From: Fistularia commersonii
Lineage: Eukaryota; Chordata; Actinopteri; Syngnathiformes; Fistulariidae
Direction of reading: 5' to 3'
DNA: 64,000 nucleotides
Assembly: GCA_037954325.1 (NCBI GenBank)
Contig: JBBMNZ010000001.1
Span: forward strand, 17,423,258-17,487,257
In this document: positions 1 to 13,133 of the stretch, piece by piece
Position numbering within the stretch: position 1 is the stretch's first letter
How the letters are laid out: each line of letters starts with the position of its first letter
The notes under the pieces: model-generated
Database searches by the model: none
The model's input: only the letters and a program-made list of their open reading frames with translations
What the model was told of the DNA's origin: nothing
Program-made: the position numbers and the translations under genes

Positions 1-260
1 CAAGCCTCCTCCTTCCATCTGCAACATGTACAAACGCTAAATGAAATATGCAAATGAGGCGCCGCCGATCCCAATAAGAAATAATTAACGCTGTCTGCTC
101 TCGGTGGCGGCAGGTATTAGCATGCCAACGCTCTCCAAAATGTAATTTATAAAGCAAGTTTTTAAAAAAAAGAAGAAAAAAACCTGGCCGGTTATTTCTG
201 TGTCTTTGCCGTCGGCACTTTCTAATGCTCTCTGAGAGGAAATAAATTGATAGTGCCGCC
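1..260. promoter_or_regulatory. Candidate conserved non-coding element
   Basis: The block is low in simple repeats and carries ATGCAAATGAGGCG (octamer-like ATGCAAAT), AATAATTAACGC and GGTATTAGCATGCC. This composition is typical of vertebrate developmental enhancers. No conservation was tested. Confidence 0.3.
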
Positions 261-355
261 TTTTTTCTCTTTTAATTTTCCATTCCTGATATTTTTCAAA
301 TATTTAATTACGTGGATGGTAAATGTGTGAAAGTGTAAATGTGTAAAGTTTTTTT

Positions 356-358
<3 letters not shown>

Positions 359-422
<64 letters not shown>
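359..422. repeat. (GT)n microsatellite, about 64 bp
   Basis: Uninterrupted GT array followed by a T-rich run. Confidence 0.98.
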
Positions 423-423
<1 letters not shown>

Positions 424-2099
424 TTTTTTTTTTTCTCCTTCTCTTTCCGGAGCCACAGATGGTTTGTGTCGTGGTTGAAACGCGGAAGAAGTTTGATGAA
501 AGTTGTCGGGACGAGTTAACGAGGCGCCGCCTGGAGAGACGAGAAATGAGTTTCATTTTAGTGGTTAAATACGGAGGTGAAGCTAATATTTGTGTGCGAA
601 CGTGAAGTGGCTGTTTCATCTCCCCCGGCTGCCAGAAGTCGGACTTATTACAGCACTTCAAAATCGCGGCAAGAATATCGGACGACCAGTAGGGAATCGC
701 ATGAAAATCAGCGAGGAATGGAGTCTAATCAGAGCTAAATATCCTTGGAATCAGCAACAAGTTATTCCAAAATTTCCCCACAAATACCACACCAATAAGC
801 AACAGATTTTGAAAAACTTGCAAGAATAAAATAAAATAAAAAGATTTTAGAAAAACATTGAAATATTTTAATCAGCATATTAAGAATGTGAATTGAAAAA
901 AAATCCAACAAATTACCTTGTGGTTTAAAGCATTGCTTCAATTTAGATCAGCATGACTGAGATATTCAAAATAATTTCGAGAATAATTTCAGAAAAAAAT
1001 CCATTAAAAATTGCACTAAAATTCAACCCCAATATAGAAAAGAACAAAAACCTACAAAAAAAATCAGTCTGAGGTTTTCCTACAAATCGACACTAAATCC
1101 TCAAAATCCAGCCGAACACAAAATTAAAGCCAGCAGGAGGATTTAAATTTCTCCATAAATCCTCTAGAATTAGAGCATAATTACCTGGTAATTAAAGCAT
1201 TTGTGAGTGATGAGTAGTATTAGCTAACAATATTGGCAGAATTTGATGGAACCAGGGCACAGTGTTTTTAAGAAGCCAGACGAGTCCAATACCTCAGTCA
1301 GTACCTGGTTTTGACACGGACTCCGTTAAAGCTTAATGGACTGGCTTCTGCCTCATTTCCGTAAAAGGGCTGTTTTTAGTGGCACACCAACCTCAAACTG
1401 CTGGTTCATCGATTCAAATTCCATCACTTTTAAAAGCTGCTCCAATTCGCATCCCAAAAATATAATCCATTTCTCGTGCCTCTGATCACCGATAACCGTC
1501 CCTCCTGTTTTCCATTTAAAGTAATTTTATCGTGTAATTTTTTGATATATATTTTTTACAAGTATTTATGATTTTGTATTTTGAGTTCAGGCTTATTTTA
1601 AAAAAAAAATTAGGGGGGGGATTTTTAAGCAGATTCTTTTTTACTTTAGTAGACATTGTATTCATCTATTTTCAGTTGATTTTGTTGAATTTACGTAAAA
1701 TATTTTACATTTGGAAGATTTTAAGATATTTTTTCTTGCTAAAAGTGATAAATATTTATTTCCAACTCATTTTAAAATCAAGTATAAATTTGCTTTGTCT
1801 CAGAAACCAAGTCAAGTGTAAGATAATTAGCAACAGGCACAACTCCTGGAAGGACATTTGACAGGAACCTTCACACTTTGCGCATGAACTCCATCCTCCA
1901 TGTTTTATTTCCTGTTTTATTTTGGGGGTAGCGCGCATGCGTGTATGAGTATGTATGTGACAAACACGGACCCTGCAGCGACTGCAAACACCTTTTGGTT
2001 CGATCACATGCAGGCGACATGGAATCCGGGGATTAAAACCCCGCTATTCGGTTGCGTCTCATGCGAACGACCCGGACGAGTCGCTGAGTGGATGAAGTG

Positions 2100-2330
2100 A
2101 GTTGCCGACTTTAATCTTAATTTATGTAAAGTGCTGTTCGCTGCAGCTCAGGGACGAGGCGTCTGATTGGCTGGATCGGGTATCAGGCAGCGGGCCAACG
2201 CTGGGTAATTTGATTTAAAAAGCTGGTAATAACCTGGGGTCAATATTTAAATCAGCCAGACGCTCGGCGCTCAGGAAGATTCTGGCTGAGAGTCGACCGG
2301 CCCGATATCAAACTCGTGCTGCACTTCAAG
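2100..2330. promoter_or_regulatory. Candidate conserved non-coding element
   Basis: Repeat-free block with GTCTGATTGGCTGG (CCAAT/NF-Y type), GGTAATTTGATTTAAA and CCAGACGCTCGGC. Resembles a regulatory element by composition only. Confidence 0.25.
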
Positions 2331-3477
2331 GTTCTGCCCGCTGATGCCGTTTGTTTGTCTGTTCGGCATGTCGGTGTACGCCAAAGCATGGGAAATTTAG
2401 TTTTACCGTATTGGAACAAAAATATAATCTGACTTCATTTCAAATGTTTATTCATTAGATATATTTATTGAAAAGCACTTGAATTTTCCCCCCTGTGGGA
2501 CCATTAAAGCACATTCTGTTCTATTCAATTGTTCAGCATTATTCATAAAAAAAATATTTTTGATTTACTCTTGTCATTGTTATTATTATTATTATTATTA
2601 TTATAGTTACTGTTGTTGTTTTACTGAAAATTCTTTACATCATCGTTATTTGTTAAATGACATAATTTTCTAATATCAAAAGAATATCTTATGGAACTGA
2701 ATTGAGCTAGGGGAAAAAAAACAACACACCAGACCCAAGATATAAAAAGAAATAACAACCCAAAAATGTGTTGCCAACCAAAAATTAAAATATTCTGAAT
2801 ATTTTCTGCTTACAGAAAATATAGTAAACACACCAGTTCCACAATGCCACCTTTTCAGCAGAAGGTTGCTGTAGACCCACAACAGCAGTTTCAGTACCAC
2901 AATCCTGAGCCCAGTATTCTGGTGGGTCCAACTGCACATCTGTTGGTGCTTCTATGAGTCCAGACCAAAGGATTTGCTCAGCAGACTCCTAGTGAGTGCC
3001 TGAATATGTCGCCGGTGGATCTGCAGCAAGTGTTCACTGTAAAAAGTGAGGGTGCAATCGGACCGAACCAAGGGCTTCGCTGACGGGCCACCCGGTTCTG
3101 TTCTAGATCCATTCAGGCTTTTACCGAACCCTGCTCCTTCTTCCTCTCCCGTTCTCTGTTGTTCCCGTCCTCTGTTAAATCAAGCTGAATATACTCCAAT
3201 AGAATAAAATATAACATATTGGTTTTTAACCCCGACATAGTATTCCAACAACAAATCCATTCAAGTTTCCTACAGGACCTGAAAGCAGCGCTGCCTCCTC
3301 TCTCTCCATCCACCTTGATCAGCCGTCCCCTCTGCTCCCCGCTTCTTCCCCCTCCCCTCCCCCCTCCTGTGTGGTCTGTAGGGTGAAATAGAAGCCTGAG
3401 GCCAACAAGCTGTCTCCACCAGCTACACTGATAAGAAACACACACAAAGTCATCACACAAGTGCCAACAGTCACTGT

Positions 3478-3520
3478 CACACACACATACACACACACAC
3501 ACACACACACAAACACACAC
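3478..3520. repeat. (CA)n microsatellite
   Basis: Slightly interrupted CA array; impure CA/TG stretches continue at 3640-3665 and 3760-3845. Confidence 0.95.
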
Positions 3521-5542
3521 AAAAAACGTTATTTAACTCAACTCAGCCTGTGTGAAGTGCCACCCAGGGGGTCACTTATCACTTTTTTTTACCTGAATAT
3601 TTCTCTGTCGCACACAATTCAGTGACGCACACGGACAGGAACACACGCACACACACACACACTGGCATGTGTACATGCATATACGCATGCGCACACACAT
3701 TGTTTGTGCACCTGAAGAGGGACCTCCATGATGCGGGTTCATACCTGTACAACTGAGTCTATGTGTGTTTGTTTGCGTGTGTTTGTGTGAGTACGCGTGT
3801 GTATGTGCGTGCGTGTGTGCGTGCGTGCATGTGTGTGTGTGTGCGCTCAGGGCTGTTTGGTTCAGCTCTCTAACAAGATTTGAGTCCCCCGTGTCCAAAG
3901 GAACACGGTCTAATCTCGACCCATCACCTCCCTTCCACCTCGGCGCCTGTAACACGCCCAGCCCCCCCTCGTCCCTCCCCAACACCCCTGCTCCCCGGGG
4001 TAAATTGGTACGTTCCAGAAAATGATATAATATATACAGTGAGGCCGGCTTGATGTGCTAGGAGGGGGAGTTGCAGATGAAATGGAAAAGAGGAAAAACT
4101 TCTGGTCTTCTTCATTTACTTTGATTCAGTCTCTGAAATTATTGGTTTGTTTTTCATTAAAGGAAGGAAAAATCATGTCATCATTATTATTGTTAAAATG
4201 TATTTTTATATTTCTATTTGACCTTTTTCAGGTTATGGTTAAGGTCTGTCTCATCTTTTTTAATATTAGATTAAATCTTCACTTGGGCCGTGCAGCTAAC
4301 ACCCCTAAAGTGTCCCATCACAACCAGCTTTTTGACACTCGGGACTTTTATTGTCTGTTAAAAACTCTTATACTGAAGAGCATGTGACAAAAACAGCAAG
4401 AAAACTGCAAAAGCACACAGGAAAAAAACACATGCACGAACCCATAAAGATTGTCCAGAAAGAAAATACTTTTTCCTTCATTCAAAAAAAGAAGAAAAAA
4501 AGAAACCAGGATCAAATTACCTAATTAATCTGATTACAGAAACTCGATTTGATGAATTTCATCTCCCGCCAGAAGTCTTCAGGTCTGACTGACCGGACAA
4601 CGATAGCGGCTGTTTATGCCCGAAAAGGGTGGTTGTCCCCGAATAACCATGTGAACACTTGACGTGCCCTGCTCTCAGAGTGGAAGGGGGTTGGATCACA
4701 CCTTTAGGGGCAGGTTGGGCTCACCTGTGAGCCCATGACCTGGCAGCATCAGCCATCATCACATATGTCCTTTGGGTCACATGACTTGAAGGGTAAGTGA
4801 AAGGTGATCCGCCTCGGGAGTGATCTATGAACAGAATTGCATGCGGCAGAACCGTCGTAATGAAGAGACCCTCCCCACTCTGGTGGCCAGCAGTTTTTTC
4901 GGACAAATATAGCTTCTTCACCAGCCCTTCAGATTGAGACGGACAGTCGAGCCCTGACCTGAGCGTCTGGCTGATCCGATCCTGAGGGGATGAAATCATT
5001 CCAACACCTAAAGATCAATCATGTCCACGTGCACATTGTCAGGGGGTTCCAAAGTACATCAGATCGACAACGAGTTGAGAGGCAAAAGAGGGTCAACAAA
5101 GAAACATGTGCAAAAAATTATAAATTGAATTTCTAATTTGACTTCAACGTATAAAAAATAATTGAATATGAAACAGTTAATTTAGCAAGAATGTTGCTCG
5201 TTTTTTCCTCCATATGCTCCCGTTAAATTTTCTCCACATTTCCAATAAATCATGTGTCTAAATATGCCGACAGTTTTACAACATTTGAGTGATGAAACTC
5301 CTGTGGAAGAGACTCCGATTCAGCAGCTGCCGCCGAATACATCCATTCACCTTTTCAGTGTGTGCGAGTGGGTGCCAGTGTGTGTGTATGTGTGCATGTG
5401 CATACGTGCACACGACCAGACTCAGTCCAATCCCCTGTAATGTGACAGACAAATCCCACTAAGCTGTTAAATATTACACTGCTTTCACACTTGTATTAAA
5501 CACCTTTCTACTTCTCTTGTTCACTCACCCTCACACACGGCG

Positions 5543-5570
5543 ACACACACACACACACACACACACACAC
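5543..5570. repeat. (CA)n microsatellite
   Basis: Short uninterrupted CA array. Confidence 0.95.
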
Positions 5571-6404
5571 TTACTCAACCTCTTACCATTATTTTTCAAT
5601 ATGCAACAAAACACTACAGATGTCACAAAAAATCTTCACACGTGCACAACAAATGCAGTGACACACTACAGATGTCACATAACACAATAGGTGTGTGAGT
5701 GAGTGACTGTCTGTGTGTGTGCATGTGTGTGTGTGTGTCCCCTAATCCCCGGCGCTGGCCATGGTGTCGGAGCGTTATATTTGCTGGTATCAGTGTATCT
5801 TCCTCCTCTCCGTCTAATCCCACCACCCCAGCTCTGATATTTCCTGACATTTACATGAATCACCCCTCTCCAGACGGACAGGGGCGGGGGGGGGGCTGGG
5901 AGATGGATGGAGAGATGGAAGAGAGGTATGTGGGGATGGGGGGCAGGAAAAGACTGAGGAAAGATGAGAGGAAGAGAATATAAAGGTCTTAAAGTGAAAG
6001 AAAATTTAGAAAAGTAAGGGGAAAAGAGGGTGAATAATGGAATGAAAGGATGGTGAAAAATGAAGAATGTATGAATGAAAGAAGTGGTAATGGGAAAAAG
6101 AAAGTGTGAATGGATGGACTGATGGCTGGATGGGTGCAATAGATAGATGGATAGACTGTTGGTGTAAAAGGATGGATAGAGAACCAGGTGGACAGAGAAA
6201 GGAAGAGAATTTGACCATGAAGATGGTCTGGATTGACGACATAAAAAACAAAGAAGGGAGGACAAAAAGAATGAAGGGATGGATGGGGCGCATAAAAGGT
6301 GGAGGGAAACGTAGGAGGACAAAATAGGAAAAGAGAGCAATTCACAACAATCATCAGAGGGATTAAAGGATGATAAGTGGACTAATCACAGGGTTATACT
6401 TATG

Positions 6405-8730
6405 AGATTTGATTAGATTAGACTTTATTGCCATTTCACTTGTACAAGTACAAGGTGAAAAACAGTCTGGCACGGGAAGTGAAAGCAGGATATTGTGTCT
6501 ATAGTATATGGTATGTACAGGGGAAATAATGTACAGATGGAAGTACTATGATCTTTCTTGACGGATTTTCTGCATCCAAGTATATTTTTATACAGTACAC
6601 AATAGAGGCGGGGGGGGGGGGGGACACATTTACAATGGACAAATGTGATATTCAGTTGTACATAAATAGGGTTGCAGTAAAGCCTTTAACAGGGAGGTAA
6701 ACGGGGGTCAGAGTTAAATAAGGAGACACCCCTGGGGAAAAAGCTGTTCCTCAAGATGCTTGTCTTGGTCCAAACGCCGGCCAGAGGGCAAGAGTGCAAA
6801 CTGTCTATCTGCAGGGAGGGAGGAGTCCTCCAGGAAGCTGTAAGCACGATGCAGACAGCATTTCCTCTGGACAACCTCAATGGGTAGAAACTTAGTCCAC
6901 GTGATGCACTGGGCAATAATCACCACCAGCTGCAGGGCATTCCCTGGCACTTGAAGCAGGACACACCTTCAACAGCCATCCCTTTGATGGGGATGGGGTC
7001 CTGCGTGCCTCCTTGCTCTCTCCTGATATCCACAATAAGCTTCTTTGTTTTGTTGGTGTTCGGGAGAAGGCTGTTGTCAGTGCACTTTGAGGCCTCCCCC
7101 CGGTAGACTATCTCATTGTCATTGCCAATGAGGCCAATCAGCATGGTGACGTCAACAATCTTGACGATAGCGTTGGATCCAAAATAGGTCTGCAGTCTTG
7201 GGTAAAGAGGGAGTTGTGGAATGGGCTCAGCACACAGCCTTGTGGTATGCCTGTGTTGAGTGTGATGGTGGTGGAGAAGGTGTGGCCTTCTCTGTAAGCA
7301 TGCACCCAGAGAAAAGACCTGAATCAGCAGCCTTGCGTGCATCGATCTGGCTCGGTGCGACGTGGACTTCTGTGGAGGAGTATGAGGGGCTAGTGATCTG
7401 CAGAGGAACTGTTCTTGGTTGCTCTCTCTCTATTCTCTCTGTCAAAGCGAGCATTAATGTCAGTCAGCTTGTTCAGGGTGAGATTTCTGCCATTCTCGGG
7501 CTAGAGTCGCTGGGCTAGATATGCTATAGGGCAGCGCATCACCTCATCAGAGGGCGATGTTACGCGTCTTCAACAGGGGCCACACCTCCTTCCTTATCCG
7601 TGTCTTCTGATCTGCAATGATCCGCTTCTGTTTTGTAACACGGTCAATGGTTGTGTTGAAATAGTCAAGCTCAGAGGTGTAAGTGTCAATACCTGTGTGA
7701 AGGCCACAGCCACAGGCAAAAATACCCCAGTCTGTATGTAGTAACGTGGCCTAAAGAACAGAGTCTGTCATTTTGCTGGTTGTTGCAGATGACTTCACAA
7801 GTTTTTGATAAGTGATAAATACGTAGGGATGAGGAACAAAAATCAGACTTCTATCGAGATCAAAGAAATCCGTTTAGATCATCAACTTGTTTAAATCAGA
7901 CTCGTGTGAGGGAACACTGGCGCTACTTGCTGCCCCTGCTCACCAGTAACTATGTCTAATGTCTCTGTGGTGTCCTTGAATCTTGAATATGGTGCCTTAA
8001 ATAAAATGTATTATTATGATTATTATTATCATCACGATTAAAGGAAGATGGTCTGACTGTCCCAGGTGGGGGAGGGGGTTGCAGTGTTGCAACCCCCATG
8101 TGAGTGGAATTTGGTGATTGAAAACACCTGCAACTGTAAATGTAGCTTCCTGATTTAAGTCTGCTGTTTACTTAATGGCTGTGTAGCCTTCTTTTATAGC
8201 AAGTGTGGTGTGAGCATCCTGGGGGATATAGGCTGCAATTCCAATGGTGGAAGTCAACTCCCTAAGTAGAAAAAAGGTCTGTATCTAACCATGAGAAAGA
8301 CGAGGTCAGCTGAGCCATGCCTCTCAACAGGGACGAAGTTTGTGCACTAAGCTTTTGCTCTTACCTGACTCATCTGCTGTTCTGTCTGCTTGATGTGCGT
8401 AGCATCTGGCAAGCTCGCTAGCACTGTTATGCACTCTCCTCTCAAGCCATGTTCTGTTAAGATTGTGACACTTCAGTCCATATGTCTCTTCTTGTTAGTA
8501 ATATGAAATCGTATCTTGTCAATTTCTTGTACTTGTCAAGTACTAAACATTCATAAGAAAAATGCTGGGGAATGAAAGCCATGGTGGCGTTAAGATTTAT
8601 CCTTGCACTTGCCCTCCACACTTCCCTTGCCTTTGTTAACGTTCTAAACAGCGTCTGTAAGAACATCCCCTAGCCTCCACCATTCTGGAGGTCCCAAGGA
8701 GTAGCCAAGGGACTGGTCTCGGAGAAGCGT
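6405..8730 (-). mobile_element. Strongly decayed LINE, 3' part
   Basis: Parts of this stretch match, from memory, the minus-strand body of a common fish LINE. Recognisable segments are the 3' end near 6405-6470 (GACTTTATTGCCATTTCAC), the body at 6710-6960 (AAAAAGCTGTTCCTCA) and the RT-derived region at 7095-7290 (CTCAGCACACAGCC followed by GTTGAGTGTGATGGTGGTGG). The segment 7560-8730 looks like further body of an old element but is less certain. A small SINE- or LINE-like tail with TTATTATGATTATTATTATC lies at 7955-8035. No intact frame remains. Confidence 0.6.
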
Positions 8731-9029
8731 AGACTTATATCCAAAAGTTTCCGTCAGCCGAATAAAGTGAGACTATTCTGTTCGAACAAAGCCAAAATGG
8801 AAGCTTAAAGTTTATACTGCATCAATTCATTTTAATGCCCAAACAGTTTGAGTCATAATTCTTTTAACCTAGAAGTCACACAAAACATCTCGAATCGCAA
8901 AAACAGCCTCTTGCCATTTAAATAAATTTAAATCTGAACATCAGCATCACCTCTGAGGACAATTATGTTTCTGACACCTTTATTTTGGAGGTCAACTGCA
9001 AGAAAAAAAATTAAATCCTGATTAAGAAA

Positions 9030-9260
9030 AGTGTGTATTAGTATATTATTGTCAGCCATGATTATATTGGATTTTGATAAATGTTTAAAAATGCATGAAG
9101 TCACCGCCCGCAGAGCCACACTCGTGTACACTAAATTGAATGCTAACTACATCGGAGCCGGGTGTGAAATATGTCATTTTGCCTCTGCTCTTAATTGCAC
9201 TAAAATGAAGATTAAGAGGATGAATTATTGATACAAGTTGGTATTTAATTTTTTGTAATG
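9030..9260. promoter_or_regulatory. Candidate conserved non-coding element
   Basis: Balanced, repeat-free sequence within AT-rich surroundings, with TCTTAATTGCACTAAAATG and several TAAT cores. Confidence 0.25.
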
Positions 9261-9536
9261 AATTAGTGGATTCGCGGGTTATAAATATTGTACGAGGCAT
9301 CATAATTTGATAAATTTATTCCAATTTGCCCTTTATTTTGCCCTTTAGTCAAGGTTACGTTCATTTAAACACAGATACACTTTATACAGACACCATTCAC
9401 AAAAACACTTGCAGATAGAAACAGATGTATAAAGGCCCACATGTGTGCACGCAGACACAAAGGCACATACATACACAACCAGACAAACACGTGAACAAAC
9501 ACAAATGCACACATACAAAGGCATTTCCGCACACGC

Positions 9537-9750
9537 CCGCACGCACACACACACACACACACGCAAAGAGGGTGTATTTACCTAGCCTTTGCCCTTGGTC
9601 AGTCTTGTATCATCTTTTTATGGCAGAACATAAACATCCAAACACACACACAACCTGCCCTTGGCTGACCTTGCAGTATGCCCACCTGACACGCACGCAC
9701 GCATGCACGCACACACACACACACGCACACACACACACACACACACACAG
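9537..9750. repeat. Two (CA)n arrays around unique sequence
   Basis: CA arrays at about 9540-9562 and 9710-9750, with impure CA-rich sequence from 9370 onward. Confidence 0.9.
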
Positions 9751-10589
9751 AGCACTTGTTTGGTGGCAGTAATAGGTCCATGCACCTGACTGTCATTTAA
9801 CAGCAGGAGCTCGATAATGAACAGAGTGAAACCAAATTCAGGGACAATTTTTTGCTCGGATTACTGCCCGTTTCATTGACGATGGCATCCAGCTGTCTGA
9901 TGTCAAAACACATGACAGAGGTGGGCAAGACCTCGATGCATGAGAAGCAAAGTGTAAGTGGTAAAAAAGGATTCCATGGCAGGACTTACTCCAGTCCAGT
10001 CCAGGACTCATCTCTAAGAAGTTGATTCCTGACCTTGATGACTTGAACCGTCCAGCTATTGAATCTTGTTAACCTTATTGTTGACGTGGACTCGCTAGCG
10101 TAAAACTTATCATTGAATTTCATTCATTAATGATGCTGGAAATCTCATGACTCATGTTGGTGTCGAGACAAAACGTGATTCATTTTTAAAAAGTCAATGA
10201 CGTCAGTCTGCTGGTGTCAGTCATGATCAAAACACAAATAGCATCATTTTAAAATCTGTAAACCATGCAAGTCATGTGACCTCCGTCAGGGAGCGAATCA
10301 GGAGAAATTTGTCAGTTTGTTTTGTCGGGATCAAAGTGCTCAGTGAGGAAATTCACTCCAATAACGAACAGACTGTTAATGTGCTGTGGCCAAGCAGCTA
10401 ATGGACACACACGCACACAAATGCAAGCACGCATGCGTATACGTACACATTCGCACACATTCGCACACACACACACACATGCACAAACACGCACACATAT
10501 GCATACTGAGAGGAGGTAGCAGCTAATGGCTGTCACTGTTGACTGATCACTGTGATCAGGCTGCTGCTGCTCTAATTGCAACTAAACAA

Positions 10590-10930
10590 TCTGAAAACAA
10601 CCAGGGGAGGTGAGGAAGAGGAACAGGGGGAGGAAGAGGAGAAAACAACCACAACAGTAGAGGAAGAAGAGGAGGTAGAGTGAGGAAGAGGAGAAAAAAG
10701 AGAGGAGAGGAAGAAGAGGGGACAGAAGGAAGAAGAGGAAAAAATATAAAATAGCAGGGAGAGGAAGGACAAGAGCAGCAACCAGAGGCAAAGGAAAGGG
10801 CGGAGGAAGAGGAAGGGAGGAAGTGGAGTAAGGAGGAAGACAATAAGGAGAAAGAACTCGAGTAAGATGAAGTGAAGCTGAAGGATAGAAAAAGGACAAG
10901 AGGGAAGAGAGGAATAGGATGGTGGATTTC
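10590..10930. repeat. Purine-rich (GGAAGA) low-complexity tract
   Basis: The plus strand is nearly all A and G with repeated GAGGAAGAGG-like units. This gives long meaningless frames on the minus strand. Confidence 0.85.
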
Positions 10931-11364
10931 AGAAAAGTAAACAAAAATCTCACTGAACCAAATAAGGATTATTAATTTCTTCGACTTGATCCCTTTTTTC
11001 CCGTATTTGTGTCGAGGCAGACAAGACAAACCCACAAAGAAAACACACACTATGGACGATAACAAACATGCACACACACTCTTGTGCGTGCTCTCTCTCT
11101 CGCTCTGATTGATCAGTATATCAATACACTACTTACAGGAAAAATTCACAAAGAGGAAATTAATTCATAAAATTAGGATACTCGAGGATAAAAAAACTGA
11201 TAATTCAACACACATACACTCACGCACACTGACACGAACAGATTTCATTAAATTAACCAGCCAATTGACTAGCAGCCAATCAGAACACAGAAACAAACAA
11301 TGTTAATTAGCAGCCTTCAAACACTTTAACTGTGTGTATTTGTTTTCTATGTCTGTCTGATTGT

Positions 11365-11369
<5 letters not shown>

Positions 11370-11410
<41 letters not shown>

Positions 11411-11440
11411 TAGAGAGAGAGAGCAAGAGAGAGAGAAAGA
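11370..11440. repeat. (GT)n followed by (GA)n
   Basis: GT array 11370-11403 passes directly into an impure GA array to about 11440; impure TG continues to 11720. Confidence 0.95.
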
Positions 11441-11929
11441 GGAGAAATTTGACTGTGTGTGTGTGTATGAGTGCATGCGTGTGAATAAGTGAATAAGTGT
11501 GTGAGAATAAGTGTGTAACTGAGTGTGAAACTGAGGCCGTTTTTGTATGTGTGTTTGCATGTCTATGACAGTGTGTGTATTTGTTGACCTGTTTGCATGT
11601 GCGTGTTTTATTTTGGGCTGATGTGTGTGGGTTGATGTTTGTGTATGTGTGTGCTGATGTGTGTCTGTATTTGTTGACGTGTGTGCAAACATGTGTCGAT
11701 GTGAATGTGTGCGTGTGTGCGTGAAAACAGAGATCATCCGCAGAGGAAATGGAAGGATACAACCCAAACAATCAGAACCAGATGAGCAGAATAACAGCGA
11801 GATCAGCCGTTAAACAGGAAATAAAACCCTCCTCCAGTGTCGTACCTTCAGCCCGTCCCCCGGGCATCGAGCCGCTTGCTTGTCACTGCCGCCAGGCTCT
11901 TGTGATTGGACGGTGTAGAGGAGGCGAAC

Positions 11930-12033
11930 CTGGATGCAGCGCAGGGCGCGTAGCATCCAGCCATGTTGGCGCCGAATCTGCCGCTGGAGCTGATCCCATT
12001 GGCTGGATACCATATGGAGGATTTCCTTCAGAC
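11930..12033 (-). CDS. akap6: AKAP6 coding exon 12, end of spectrin-like repeat 1 (residues 756-790)
   Basis: The exon encodes GLKEILHMV, then SQWDQLQRQIRRQHGW and MLRALRCIQ. This is the last helix of the first spectrin-like repeat and is close to the human SQWKELQRQIKRQHSW. The acceptor CTGGCCCTGCAG joins in phase 1. The donor ATCCAG followed by GTTCGC is a weak GT site but falls where the human exon ends. It is the most 3' AKAP6 exon I could find. The next segment (spectrin repeats 2-3, where nesprin-1 binding maps in mammals) must start beyond position 1. Confidence 0.94.
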
Positions 12034-13036
12034 CTGCAGGGCCAGAGGCCGAGGGTTGGGGTGAGGGGGGCAGATTTAGAGAGTGAGAGTTGGGGTGAAA
12101 GAGAGAATGAGTGGGGGTAGATAGAGAGGAAGACAAAGTGAAGGTAAAAGAGAGGGGTTTGAGAAGAGGGACACAGAGGTAAATAGAGAAAGTGATACCA
12201 AGAGACAGAGAACAAGAGAGGGGAGACCAAAGGAGGAGAAAAAGAATTAATAAAGTTTGAATCAAGTGTTGAGTTGGACTTTGACTCTGGCGATTTAATA
12301 ACCAGGATGTTCCTGCTGAGACTCTGACAGCTTTCATTCTCTGACAGCTTTCCTTCTCTGACAGCGAATCGAGCAGGAAATGGGAAAACAAATACAAACG
12401 GACCCAAGAGAGATTTCGCCCCCCAAAAAATGTACCAAAAAATTCCTCAGCGTTTAATAAGTTAAATTAGCAAATAATTGTCAGGTGATTCAGAATTTTT
12501 TAGAAAAAATGTAAGGAGGGAAAGGTACCAAAAACAAAAAAAAAAATCGAAAAAGACTCAACCGAAAATTTCAAACAAAATCTTTTTGCAAAAAAAATTT
12601 TTTTTGGTAAATCTAAGCATATATCTTATGATTCAGTTGTTATTTTCTCAATAATTTCTTGATTGAGTCCCTTTTTCAGGCTGCTGGTTTCCATTCATAT
12701 CAATGGGTTCTTTTTTTGTGATTTTATCAAACCAAGTACTAACTCCTCTTCATCCTCCCCTCCTATCATCTCTCACCTTTCTCTCCAAGATTTGGGAAAA
12801 TAGAAAATGATATTGAATGTTTCTCTGCGTAACCGCCCCACCCCGCCCCCTCTCTTTTCATTTTTATCTCTCACTTTCAGCGCTTCATTCATATGAGTTC
12901 TCTGCTCTCTGAAGGTCACTGTGTTAATCCAAATATTAATAATGAATGGGAGCGAGTCGAGCCTCCGTTATGGCCACCTTCGGTGTGTGTCCGTGTGTTT
13001 AAGTGTGTGAGTTTGTATGAGTGTGCCCTTGCGCAC
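12034..13036 (-). other. akap6: AKAP6 intron between coding exons 11 and 12 (1.0 kb)
   Basis: Purine-rich on the plus strand near 12050-12250 and A-rich near 12420-12620. No exon or named repeat was recognised. Confidence 0.85.
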
Positions 13037-13133
13037 CTGTCTGGTGGGAGGGGATGGTGGCGAGCAGCGCCCTGCCGTCCTCCACTATGTTTTCCTTCAG
13101 AGTCAAGTGACTGTCCACGTTTAACTTGAAACT
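13037..13133 (-). CDS. akap6: AKAP6 coding exon 11, spectrin-like repeat 1 continued (residues 724-755)
   Basis: The short exon encodes SFKLNVDSHLTLKE, then EDGRALLATIPSHQT. The human sequence has SFKLNVDSH at the same place. The acceptor is TTTGTTTCAG and the donor is AGACAG followed by GTGCGC. The exon enters in phase 0 and leaves in phase 1; the last G is completed by exon 12 to give Gly. The exon is too short and lacks a Met, so ordinary ORF searches miss its real frame. Confidence 0.93.

Larger units (their letters stand above)
1..11929 (-). other. akap6: Start of the next AKAP6 intron (at least 11.9 kb)
   Basis: No sequence coding for the next part of AKAP6 was found here on the minus strand, so the intron after exon 12 extends past the window edge. 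It holds candidate non-coding elements (1-260, 2100-2330, 9030-9260), a decayed LINE (6405-8730), purine-rich tracts (5880-6330 and 10590-10930) and many CA/TG arrays. The stretches 830-1120, 2350-3050 and 4060-5500 are AT-rich with nothing I can name. Confidence 0.7.

Noticed and set aside
435..605. Possible plus-strand exon (CCACAG then an ATG frame rich in Lys/Arg/Glu)
   Set aside because: No donor in phase, no recognisable protein, and no partner exon nearby.
308..661. Long frames across the TG array (poly Thr-His or Cys-Val)
   Set aside because: Frames through dinucleotide repeats are composition artefacts. The same applies at 3113-3985, 9345-9796, 11303-11771, 14367-14819, 17815-18114, 19882-20190, 23589-23987 and 27392-27922.
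5675..6354. Long minus-strand frames rich in Pro, Ser, Phe, His
   Set aside because: Purine-rich GGATGG/GAAAG sequence on the plus strand explains them; no domain pattern.
10556..11077. 173-codon minus-strand frame rich in Ser, Leu, Phe
   Set aside because: It is simply the complement of a purine-rich tract.
11749..12120. 123-codon plus-strand frame over AKAP6 exon 12
   Set aside because: It is antisense to a proven exon and shows no domain.
12034..12397. Extension of AKAP6 exon 12 upstream (long open minus frame)
   Set aside because: The frame upstream of 12033 shows no AKAP6 similarity. The acceptor CTGGCCCTGCAG and the phase with exon 11 fit exactly.
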